A stretch of 9,344 nt of DNA, from contig JAGPGI010000083.1 in the NCBI GenBank assembly GCA_018056045.1, positions 1-9,344 on the forward strand, written 5' to 3'. The first letter of the stretch is position 1, and the number at the start of each line of letters is the position of its first letter. Position numbers and translations under genes: made by a program. Positions 1 through 6,463 of the stretch are shown here, piece by piece. The stretch comes from Paracoccus sp. (in: a-proteobacteria). GTDB lineage: Bacteria; Pseudomonadota; Alphaproteobacteria; Rhodobacterales; Rhodobacteraceae. The notes below the pieces were generated by a model that was not told where the DNA came from, made no database searches, and was given only the letters and a program-made list of their open reading frames with translations.

Positions 1-1084
1 GCATCCATGTCGCCACCGACGCCCAAAGCGCCACCATCACCCAGATGTCGATGCCGATGCGCACGGCAAATCCGGCCCAGCCCTCGGGGGCAGTCATGTC
101 CAGCGCGTCGCCCCAGATCGACAGGAGCACGCAGACGACAAAGGAAAACAGCCCGCCGCGCCCGATCTCGGCCGAGGCCTCGCCAAGGCGCGTCGACGCC
201 ATCCAGGCAAAGGGCCGCGCCAGCGGCACCGCCACCATCCAGCTTGCGGCCAGAATGGCGATCAGCCGCAGCCCGTCCAGCGACCATTTGTCGATGGGCC
301 CGTGAAAGATGCGCAGGAACTGCGTCACCTGCTTGGCGGGCTCACCGATCTTCCAGGCCGTGACGATGGCAAGGCTGAAGAGCAATATCCCGACCGCGGC
401 CGCCGTGATCAGCCCGCGCCAGCGCAGCAGGATCGGCATGATCTGGCTGCGAAACGCCCCCATCGCCACGCCGACAAAGAACAGAAGCTGCCAGCCAAAG
501 GGATTGAACAACAGCCCCGGCACCGGCCGCTGGTTTGGCACTAGGGCATTCAGCGGCTCGGCAAAGAACCAGATCGCGGCCGAGACCGTCAGCGCCGCCA
601 GCGGATAGCGCAGCAGGAACGGCACCGTCACCGGCGCGGTGGCGATCAGCAGCACGTAAAGCGCCAGCACATCCATCAGGTTCGGCTGCATCCACATCAG
701 CCCGACCGTGGCGAGATAGCCAATCGGATGCTCGAAGATCCAGCGCGAATACTGGAACCAGACGGCGGTGTGGTTCATGTGCAGCGCGAACAGCAGCGAC
801 GAGAACAGCGCCAGCAGCACCGCCCCGATGATCAGCGCCAGCCAGACCTGCACGGCGCGTTTCAGGAAACGCTTCTGCGCGGTCCAGCGGCCATGCCGGG
901 CCTCGACCTTGACCCAGACCATGCCGACCAGAAACCCGGACAGCAGCACGAACAGCTCGGCCGCGTCAAAGACGGCGAAATTGGACAGCGTCACGTTGCG
1001 CAGCACGCCGATGGGCATGTGGTCCAGCATGATGCAGACCAGCGCGTAACCGCGCAGCATGTCCAGCGCCGCGATCCGGTTCAT
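1..1084 (-). CDS. opgC: OpgC-family membrane protein for succinylation of periplasmic glucans (3' end beyond window)
   Basis: The first 361 codons of a polytopic membrane protein; the stop lies beyond the left edge. The N-terminus reads MNRIAALDMLRGYALV, followed by LDHMP around residues 20-24 and LFVLLSGFLVG at 44-54. NPFGWQLLFFVG lies at 194-205. These are hallmarks of the OpgC family named from Rhodobacter sphaeroides, which is distinct from E. coli MdoC. About ten hydrophobic segments are visible (for example 8-24, 41-58, 77-100, 140-157, 198-212, 225-244, 271-290 and 310-325). In the known family the protein transfers succinyl groups onto osmoregulated periplasmic glucans, giving them negative charge. 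The ATG overlaps the opgH stop as ATGA, which fixes the start and implies translational coupling. Family proteins are somewhat under 400 residues by my recollection, so little should be missing. Substrate specificity is inferred from family and operon. Confidence 0.9.
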   Translation of the reverse strand, partial: MNRIAALDMLRGYALVCIMLDHMPIGVLRNVTLSNFAVFDAAELFVLLSGFLVGMVWVKVEARHGRWTAQKRFLKRAVQVWLALIIGAVLLALFSSLLFALHMNHTAVWFQYSRWIFEHPIGYLATVGLMWMQPNLMDVLALYVLLIATAPVTVPFLLRYPLAALTVSAAIWFFAEPLNALVPNQRPVPGLLFNPFGWQLLFFVGVAMGAFRSQIMPILLRWRGLITAAAVGILLFSLAIVTAWKIGEPAKQVTQFLRIFHGPIDKWSLDGLRLIAILAASWMVAVPLARPFAWMASTRLGEASAEIGRGGLFSFVVCVLLSIWGDALDMTAPEGWAGFAVRIGIDIWVMVALWASVATWM

Positions 1085-3255
1085 GGGCTCAGCTTCGCAA
1101 AAGTTTCAAGCAGGGCGCGGTTCTCGACCAGCGCCAGCCGTTCCGAGGCCGACAGAAAGCTCAGCGCCTCGGCCTGGGTGGCTGCGCAGGCGATCTTGGC
1201 CTCGGCCGCGATCGCGTCCAGCCGCTTTGCCGCAGGCTCAGGGGGTGTGTCGGGCAACAGCGTCATGACCCGGGCGCGCAGCGCCGCGTCGCGGCCAAGC
1301 GCGGCGATCCCCTCGGCCGGCAGGCTGCCGGCGATACGGAAGCCAAGCGCATTGGCGGCGGTCAGGATTTCAGGCGGATTGCGTTCCTCGGGGGTGACCA
1401 AGAGACCCTGACGGCGCGCCCAGCGGCCAAAGACCGGGCTGGCCGACCAGCGCGAGGTCAGCGGCGACAGGATCAGCCCGGCAAGGATCGGCGACAGCCA
1501 GACCAGTTGCCACGGCGACAGCGCCGCCAGCACGACCAGCGTGGCAAGGCCCGCGATCACATGGATGGCGTGGCGGCGCAGCACCACGCCCCAACTGGGC
1601 ATCTGACCGGCACGGACCTGTGCCTCCCAGCCGGAATCGCGCCCGCCGAGGATCTCGAAGATCTGCCGGGTCTGGATCAGCATCTGCACCGGCGCGATCA
1701 GCGTCGACAGCACGATCTCGAACATGGCCGAGCCCAGCAGCCGCACCTTGCCGCCCGAATCCTTGGCCAGCGGCCTGAGCCAGGCCCGGATGGTGGCGAT
1801 GAACTTCGGCACCAGCAGGAAGGCCATGGCCGCGATGAACAGCCACAGCATCCTGACCGGATCGAAGGTCGGCCAGTTCGGGAACATCTGGTAGGTCTGC
1901 GGGAAATAGTCGGGCCGCGACAGCAGCACATTGGCCGACAGCGTCAACCCGACAAGGATCATCGCCAGCCATAGCGGCGACATCAGAAAGCCCAGAATGC
2001 CGATCACGAAATGCGCCCGGCTGATCCAGGCAAATCCGCGCGAAAAGATCAGCCGCGCATGCTGCAGGTTGCCCTGCGCCCAGCGGCGCTCGCGCACGGC
2101 CATGTCCAGAAGCGAGGGCGGGCTGCCTTCGAAGCTCTGGCGCAGGTCGTGATCCAGCCGCACCTTCCAGCCGGCGCGGCGCAGCAGCGCGGCCTCGACG
2201 AAGTCATGGCTGAGGATCGCGCCGCCAAAGGGGGGCGTGCCCGGCAGCTCGGGCAGGCCGCAGCATTGCGCGAATGCGCTGACGCGGATGATGGCGTTGT
2301 GGCCCCAGAAATTGCCGCTGTCGCCCGACCATGCGGCGACGCCGCGGGCGATGGCCGGGCCATAGATGCGGCCGGCGAATTGCGTCAGGCGGGCGAAGAT
2401 CGTCTGGCCGCCGACCAGCATCGGCATGGTCTGGATCAGCCCGACGGCCGGATCGGCATTCATCCGCGCCGACAACGCCTTGATGGTGGCGGCGCCGACC
2501 ATGCTGTCAGCGTCCAGCACCACCATCTGGTCATAGCGTCCGCCCCAGCGGCGGACGAAATCGGCGACGTTGCCAGCCTTGCGGCCGTGATTGTCGCGGC
2601 GGCGCCGATACCAGACCGGCACCGGCGAGACGTCGCGCAACCGGCTGATCGCCACCAGTTCGCGAAACACCGCATCAGGCTTGCGGCTGTCGGAAATCAC
2701 GAATATCTCGGCCCGCTCGCTCAGGCCCACGCGGTAAAGATCGCGCGCCAGCGACGCCAGCAGGCCCGCCGTGACCGCTGCATCCTCGTTATAGACTGGC
2801 ATGACCACGGCAATGCGCGCCGCGTTCGGCCCGGCCGGCGTGACCAGACGCGGCGCGAACAGCCCCGCGATCATCGAGCAGAACGAGAAGCCGACCCATG
2901 TGAAGGTCACCGCGAAGAGCACCAGCAGCACCATCTGCAGGAAGGTCATCTGGGCGCCAAAGGCCAGCACCATCTGCGTCCAGCCGACCCATGCGATCAC
3001 GGCCGCGCCGCCGAATGCCACCAGCCGTGCGGCGATGGTGCCCGGCCTCGGCAGGCCCGCATCCGGTCCAACCGGCGGCCGGGCGCGGAAGTCCTGCGCC
3101 ACCATCTGCAGTGGCGCCTCGGGCGGTGCGGCGGCCGTCTCGCCGGGCAGCAGGGCGGCACTCTCCCACAACTCGTCGGCCGAAAGCGGCATCTCCACGC
3201 CGGCCGGAAGATCAGCCGGCTGCCTGTCCTGTTCCATCTCGCTCACGTCGCTCAC
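1081..3255 (-). CDS. opgH: Glucans biosynthesis glucosyltransferase OpgH (MdoH)
   Basis: A 724-residue inner-membrane family 2 glycosyltransferase. It polymerises the beta-glucan backbone of osmoregulated periplasmic glucans from UDP-glucose on the cytoplasmic side and is thought to help pass the chain across the membrane. An acidic, Pro/Ala-rich cytoplasmic N-terminus (about 1-70) is followed by two membrane segments (about 74-98 and 104-133). The catalytic domain has VVMPVYNED (150-158), the DAD of VVLDADSMV (248-250), SHDF (349-352, likely catalytic base) and the RxxRW motif in RERRWAQGN (388-396). Further membrane segments lie around 412-445, 468-490, 505-525 and 560-600. The N-terminal tail is shorter than that of the 847-residue E. 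coli protein. The start is GTG, overlapping the opgG stop as GTGA. A second GTG (codon 4) and an ATG (codon 7) are possible alternatives, since no clear ribosome binding site separates them. Confidence 0.96.
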   Translation of the reverse strand: MSDVSEMEQDRQPADLPAGVEMPLSADELWESAALLPGETAAAPPEAPLQMVAQDFRARPPVGPDAGLPRPGTIAARLVAFGGAAVIAWVGWTQMVLAFGAQMTFLQMVLLVLFAVTFTWVGFSFCSMIAGLFAPRLVTPAGPNAARIAVVMPVYNEDAAVTAGLLASLARDLYRVGLSERAEIFVISDSRKPDAVFRELVAISRLRDVSPVPVWYRRRRDNHGRKAGNVADFVRRWGGRYDQMVVLDADSMVGAATIKALSARMNADPAVGLIQTMPMLVGGQTIFARLTQFAGRIYGPAIARGVAAWSGDSGNFWGHNAIIRVSAFAQCCGLPELPGTPPFGGAILSHDFVEAALLRRAGWKVRLDHDLRQSFEGSPPSLLDMAVRERRWAQGNLQHARLIFSRGFAWISRAHFVIGILGFLMSPLWLAMILVGLTLSANVLLSRPDYFPQTYQMFPNWPTFDPVRMLWLFIAAMAFLLVPKFIATIRAWLRPLAKDSGGKVRLLGSAMFEIVLSTLIAPVQMLIQTRQIFEILGGRDSGWEAQVRAGQMPSWGVVLRRHAIHVIAGLATLVVLAALSPWQLVWLSPILAGLILSPLTSRWSASPVFGRWARRQGLLVTPEERNPPEILTAANALGFRIAGSLPAEGIAALGRDAALRARVMTLLPDTPPEPAAKRLDAIAAEAKIACAATQAEALSFLSASERLALVENRALLETFAKLSP

Positions 3256-4832
3256 TCACGGGTCCAGCGGGCAATCCAGGTCTCGCTCAGCGGACCGTCG
3301 GGTCCGTTCAGCACCGCCGAGATATCGGCAAGCTGGGCGCCCTCGGGCAGGTATTCGATCGCCAGCCGCATGCGGCGCTGTTCGGGCAGGCGCAGCAGAT
3401 AGCTGTGGCCGATGCGCCCGGCCGAGGCCCAGATATGGGGCACGGGATCCTCGGCACCGAACAGGCCCAGATCGAAATCGACGATGAAGGTGCGCGAGGC
3501 CGGGTTATTGATCGCCATGCCCGACATCGTCTCGACCACGCGGGAAATCGGTGCGCTATCAGGGATTTCAGCCGAGAAGCTCATGACATAGTTGAAGTCG
3601 TAACGCTCGCCCGCCAGCAGCGTTTCGGCGGGCAGCCAATACGAGACGATATTGTCGTTGAACTCGTTCTCGACCGGGATCTCGATCAGGTTGACGGTGC
3701 CCTTGCCCCAATCCCCTTGCGGCGCGATCCAGACCGAGGGCCGCATCTCATAACGCGCCTCGGCATCCTTGTAGCTTTCGAAGTCGCGGGCGCGCTGCGC
3801 AAGGCCAAAGCCCAGCGGGTTCTCGTCCACAAAGGCCGAGGTCTGCAGCGTCGAATGCCCCGACAGCACCCGCCACAGCCGTTCCTCCTTGCCGGTCAGC
3901 ATCTGCAGACCGTCGCTGTCATGCACCGCCGGGCGGTAATCATCGACGCGCGAGCGGTCGGTCGGCCCGAACCAGTACATCGAGGTCAGGGGCGCAATGC
4001 CCGCATTCTTCATGTCATTGCGCGGGAACAGCGCGACGCGGGTGTCAAAGACCGTCTCGGCGCCCGCTGTGATGCGGAATTCGAACGCGCCCGAGACCGA
4101 GCGGCTATCCAGCAGCGCATAAATCAGCACCGAGCGTTCGCGCGGTCCCGGCTTGGTGATCCAGAAGTCCCGGAACATCGGGAATTCCTCGCCCTCGGGG
4201 CTGCCGGTGCCGATGGCCAGACCGCGCGCCGAAAGCCCGTAAAGCGTGCCGCGCGCGACGGCGCGGAAATAGCTCGCGCCCTGAAACACCGCGACCTCGT
4301 CCATGACATCGGGACGGTTCAGCGGCGCGCGGATGCGGAAGCCCGACCAGCCCATGTCGCCCAGCGTCTCGTAATCGACGCCATCGGGGAATTGCGCCGG
4401 GTCGAAATCGAACATGCGCGGATCGAACTTGATCGGGATGACGACGCCATTCTCGACCAGATTGATGCCAACCGGCTCATGGAAGATCGAGCCGGGCGGC
4501 AGCAGGTCCAGCGCGAAATCGCCCCCGGCCCATGGGTCGCGGTCGCGGCGGAAGCGGATGCCGCGATACTGGTCATAGGTCAGATTGCCAAAGGTGCCGA
4601 TCAGTTCGGCATCGCGATACTTGAAGGGATTTGCCGCCATTTCGCGGGCGATCTCGGCGACGTCCTCGAATCCGAAGGGTTTCGGGGCCACGGACTCGGA
4701 GGTGTCGACGCCGGCTTCGGGCGCAGCGGTCGCGGGGGTTTCCTGCGCCAGGGCGCTGCCAAGCGAGGCCGAAAGAGCACTGACGGCCGTCATGGCGGCC
4801 CCGGCTGAAATGACAAAATCACGACGATGCAT
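3252..4832 (-). CDS. opgG: Periplasmic glucan biosynthesis protein, OpgG/OpgD (MdoG) family
   Basis: A 526-residue exported protein of the MdoG family, which acts in the periplasm on the glucan made by OpgH and is needed for OPG production or branching. The N-terminus MHRRDFVISAG, a hydrophobic Ala/Ser stretch and SALAQE form a twin-arginine (Tat) signal with probable cleavage near residue 29. That resembles E. coli OpgD, which is Tat-dependent, more than Sec-exported OpgG. The mature part carries family-like blocks such as PFKYRDAELIGTFGNLTYDQYRGIRFR (about 53-79), FRDFWITKPGP (about 220-230) and YWFGPTDRSRVDDYRPAVHDSDGL (about 288-311). The ATG is supported by an AGAGG Shine-Dalgarno (4842-4846, minus strand) about 9 nt upstream. 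It is the first gene of the opgG-opgH-opgC operon, and its stop overlaps the opgH start. It is the only MdoG paralogue here, so G versus D cannot be settled. Confidence 0.93.
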   Translation of the reverse strand: MHRRDFVISAGAAMTAVSALSASLGSALAQETPATAAPEAGVDTSESVAPKPFGFEDVAEIAREMAANPFKYRDAELIGTFGNLTYDQYRGIRFRRDRDPWAGGDFALDLLPPGSIFHEPVGINLVENGVVIPIKFDPRMFDFDPAQFPDGVDYETLGDMGWSGFRIRAPLNRPDVMDEVAVFQGASYFRAVARGTLYGLSARGLAIGTGSPEGEEFPMFRDFWITKPGPRERSVLIYALLDSRSVSGAFEFRITAGAETVFDTRVALFPRNDMKNAGIAPLTSMYWFGPTDRSRVDDYRPAVHDSDGLQMLTGKEERLWRVLSGHSTLQTSAFVDENPLGFGLAQRARDFESYKDAEARYEMRPSVWIAPQGDWGKGTVNLIEIPVENEFNDNIVSYWLPAETLLAGERYDFNYVMSFSAEIPDSAPISRVVETMSGMAINNPASRTFIVDFDLGLFGAEDPVPHIWASAGRIGHSYLLRLPEQRRMRLAIEYLPEGAQLADISAVLNGPDGPLSETWIARWTRE

Positions 4833-4849
4833 CGGCCTACCTCTTAGCA

Positions 4850-4865
4850 GGGGTCTGAAGACCCC
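4850..4865 (-). promoter_or_regulatory. Palindrome in the opgG leader beside the ribosome binding site
   Basis: The arms ggggtct (4850-4856) and agacccc (4859-4865) are exact reverse complements around a 2-base centre. The element ends 3 nt before the opgG Shine-Dalgarno region, read on the minus strand. It could be a DNA operator, or with some fraying at the tip an mRNA hairpin that tunes opgG translation. The sequence shows the repeat; the role is inferred. Confidence 0.4.
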
Positions 4866-4882
4866 GGTTTTCCGTGGGATTT
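4866..4882 (+). promoter_or_regulatory. Weak 11-bp-period direct repeat upstream of opgG
   Basis: GGTTTT (4866-4871) and GGATTT (4877-4882) are separated by 5 bp. This gives the same hexamer spacing as the pair at 6012-6028 and as the PhoP-box layout of OmpR-family regulators. The match is imperfect, and the site lies on the strand opposite to opgG, 34-50 bp before its ATG. It is a candidate regulator site only. Confidence 0.2.
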
Positions 4883-4901
4883 CGCATTGCAGGACGTCTC
4901 A

Positions 4902-4938
4902 GGCAAGCCTTTTCGCCACAAAAGGGCAGTCTCTTGCC
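4902..4938 (-). promoter_or_regulatory. Nested inverted repeats upstream of opgG
   Basis: An inner inverted repeat CCTTTT (4908-4913) / AAAAGG (4920-4925) surrounds 6 bases. It is flanked by an outer repeat GGCAAG (4902-4907) / CTTGCC (4933-4938). The left arms are contiguous and the right arms are separated by 7 bases, so as RNA it would be a 12-bp stem with a one-sided 7-nt bulge. It lies 70-106 bp before the opgG ATG, where a promoter, operator or leader structure would be expected. I could not identify confident -35/-10 boxes. Confidence 0.35.
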
Positions 4939-4944
4939 GAGAGA

Positions 4945-4953
4945 TGTGGATAA
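4945..4953 (-). promoter_or_regulatory. Perfect DnaA-box 9-mer
   Basis: TTATCCACA on the minus strand matches the strong DnaA-box consensus TTATNCACA exactly. It stands alone, with no AT-rich unwinding region or further boxes in the gap, so it is not an origin. It could be a DnaA regulatory site for opgG or a chance match. Confidence 0.35.
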
Positions 4954-4965
4954 GTCGGCACGGTT

Positions 4966-4996
4966 TGGCCGCGCGAATACGGATTTCGCGCGGCCA
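4966..4996 (-). terminator. Strong 12-bp hairpin after the 301-residue secreted protein gene
   Basis: The arms tggccgcgcgaa (4966-4977) and ttcgcgcggcca (4985-4996) pair perfectly around a 7-base loop. The hairpin begins 20 nt after the stop of the upstream minus-strand gene and before the opg leader. No U-tract follows on the minus strand. On the plus strand a short T-rich run (ttttgtt) starts 7 nt after it. A terminator or mRNA 3'-end stabiliser separating this gene from the opg operon is the likeliest role. Confidence 0.5.
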
Positions 4997-5016
4997 GACG
5001 AGGTTTTGTTGAGCAA

Positions 5017-5922
5017 TCAGCGATTGATTTCGCGCAGCACTTCGCCCTGCGGGTCCAGCTCGACCGCGACCGGCTCACCCTCTGGGTTGATGGCCATGGC
5101 CAGAACGCGCGGGCCGTGCTGGGTAATCTCGCCGATTGCGCTGTAGCCGGCCTCGGTCAGCGCCATGCGCATCTCGCCCGGATCGACGCTCAGCGGCGCG
5201 GCCGCGCCCTGGCGCATCTCGCCGTCGACCGATGGCATCGGCGCGGCGCCCTGCCGGTCAGGCGCGGGCGGCGGCGGCATGTCGCCCGGAGGCGGGCCCC
5301 GGCGCCCGTCGCGGTCGCCATCATGCTTGCCGCGCCAGCCGTGATCGTCGTCATGACCACCGCGACGCCCGTGATGGCCACGCTTGCCGTCGTGATCCTT
5401 GTCGCCGCCCTTGCCGAAATGCATGTCGTCACCCCGGCCAAAGCGGATCAGCGTGCCGTCCTGCGCAAAGGCCGCGCGCAGGTCATTGCCCTGCGCGTCC
5501 TTGCCGGCCAGCATGACGCCGCGCTCTCCGGTAAAGACCGCGCCCAGCTTGTCGATCTGGCCATAGACGGCATTGTCGCGCACCGCCTGCGGCACCAGCT
5601 GGTCGACCAGCGCCGATGGCAGAGCGGTCGATTCGTCCTGCGCGCGCAATCCGCGCAGCGTGCCGTCCTCGGCCAGCATGGCGCCAATCTTTGCGCCATC
5701 GGGCAACGTGCCGCGGATGCGGGTGCCGCCGCGGCGCATCTGGTCGCTGGTGACATCGGTCAGCCCCGCATCCTTGAGGATCTGCGGCAGCGTCACCGTC
5801 TGGGCGGGCGCCTCGGCGGTTGCCTGCGGCGCGGCCGGCGCGGCATCCTGTGCCAGAACCGGCGCGGCCAGCACCGCCAGCAAGGCGGAAAGCGCGATCG
5901 AGGTGGTCAGTTTTCTGCTCAT
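5017..5922 (-). CDS. Secreted protein with PepSY-like modules and a His/Asp-rich linker
   Basis: A 301-residue exported protein I cannot name. A Sec signal peptide spans about residues 1-24 (hydrophobic core, then VLA before QDA), followed by an Ala/Pro-rich stretch to 41. Three segments end in a similar beta-hairpin-like pattern: 44-93 (DGAKIGAMLAEDGTLRGLR), 101-163 (GNDLRAAFAQDGTLIRFGR) and 250-301 (GEPVAVELDPQGEVLREIN). I read these as PepSY-like modules. Between the second and third lies a His/Asp/Arg/Gly-rich segment (about 163-208, seven His) and a proline-rich hinge (210-222), which could bind metal or be a charged disordered linker. The ATG at 5922 has a strong GGAAGG Shine-Dalgarno 8 nt upstream (5931-5936). 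It is divergent from the PepSY/two-component operon, so it may be a target or a periplasmic modulator of that system. Function is inferred; the coding call is firm. Confidence 0.85.
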   Translation of the reverse strand: MSRKLTTSIALSALLAVLAAPVLAQDAAPAAPQATAEAPAQTVTLPQILKDAGLTDVTSDQMRRGGTRIRGTLPDGAKIGAMLAEDGTLRGLRAQDESTALPSALVDQLVPQAVRDNAVYGQIDKLGAVFTGERGVMLAGKDAQGNDLRAAFAQDGTLIRFGRGDDMHFGKGGDKDHDGKRGHHGRRGGHDDDHGWRGKHDGDRDGRRGPPPGDMPPPPAPDRQGAAPMPSVDGEMRQGAAAPLSVDPGEMRMALTEAGYSAIGEITQHGPRVLAMAINPEGEPVAVELDPQGEVLREINR

Positions 5923-6011
5923 TTCTGGTTCCTTCCAAACTCGGGGACTGGTTCGGTGCCCCTTCCGAATCGGGAAATACCCCGGCCTCTACCAACCAAA
6001 GGCCAACAGTC

Positions 6012-6028
6012 CGTTTTGCATTCGTTTG
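6012..6028 (+). promoter_or_regulatory. Direct repeat resembling a PhoP/OmpR-type regulator box
   Basis: CGTTTT (6012-6017) and CGTTTG (6023-6028) are separated by exactly 5 bp, giving an 11-bp period. The E. coli PhoP box, (T/G)GTTTA-N5-(T/G)GTTTA, has the same architecture. The site lies 25 bp upstream of the small PepSY gene, in the 130-bp region between the two divergent transcription units, where an autoregulatory site of the encoded response regulator would be expected. Binding is inferred. Confidence 0.4.
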
Positions 6029-6052
6029 GATTTGCCGCATTAGATAGGCACG

Positions 6053-6463
6053 ATGACCCGCCTCTGCACACCCCTGATCGCGCTTTGCGCAGCACTGGCC
6101 CTGCCGGCAGCCCAGCCAGCGGCGGCAGGGCCGCATGATGGCCGGGCGGAGTTCTCGGATGATCCCCGGCATGACTGGGCGCCCGAGTTCGACAGGCTCG
6201 ACGACAACGAATATCGCCTGATCCCGCTGCGGCGCGCGATCGAGATCGCCAGCGCCCGCTTTGAGGGCCGCGTCATCGCCGCCCGCCTGACCGGTCCCAC
6301 CCCGCATGAGCGTGATCGCGGCGTGGCGCTGGTCCATGAGCTGCGGATGCTGACTCCCGCGCGCGACGTGCTGCGCATCCGCATCGACGCGCGCAGCGGC
6401 GTTTTTCTCGAGGTTGCCGGTGCCGGGCTGACCAAGGCACGCCGGAAAGGACATGACCAATGA
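6053..6463 (+). CDS. Small exported PepSY-like protein, first gene of the two-component operon
   Basis: A 136-residue protein with a Sec signal peptide (about 1-25: MTRL, a Leu/Ala core, PAAAG). The mature part holds one PepSY-like domain (about 54-126). LIPLRRAIEIASARFEGRVIAARL is its helix-strand part, and DVLRIRIDARSGVFLEVAG is the closing hairpin with the typical 'DA.SG' turn. A very basic tail follows (KARRKGHDQ). Such proteins often precede response-regulator and kinase genes and may modulate the sensor in the periplasm, much as reported for FeuN with FeuQ in Sinorhizobium, although I cannot show homology to FeuN. The ribosome binding site before the ATG is weak (ataggc). The stop overlaps the regulator start as ATGA. 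Confidence 0.85.
   Translation: MTRLCTPLIALCAALALPAAQPAAAGPHDGRAEFSDDPRHDWAPEFDRLDDNEYRLIPLRRAIEIASARFEGRVIAARLTGPTPHERDRGVALVHELRMLTPARDVLRIRIDARSGVFLEVAGAGLTKARRKGHDQ

Noticed and set aside
2011..3402. A 463-codon plus-strand open frame opposite opgH.
   Set aside because: It is very rich in His, Arg, Gln and Ala with no domain or signal, and is antisense to the OpgH catalytic region, so it is explained as a shadow.
2991..4808. A long plus-strand open frame (605 codons) opposite opgG and opgH.
   Set aside because: It is antisense to two clearly recognised genes, has no protein-family motifs, is dominated by Arg, Ala, Asp and Gln, and crosses the opgG/opgH junction. This is typical of a shadow frame in GC-rich DNA.
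4945..4953. The DnaA box as part of a replication origin.
   Set aside because: There is a single box, with no cluster, no AT-rich region and no replication genes nearby.
6017..6046. A possible sigma70 promoter for the PepSY operon (TTGCAT with a TAGATA-like -10).
   Set aside because: The -10 candidates match only about half the consensus and the spacing is ambiguous. It would give an almost leaderless mRNA, so I did not call it.
5116..6138. A 340-codon plus-strand frame spanning the secreted protein gene and the divergent promoter region.
   Set aside because: It runs through the intergenic region and into the PepSY gene in a different frame. It has no plausible protein features, whereas the minus-strand gene has a signal peptide and a strong Shine-Dalgarno.
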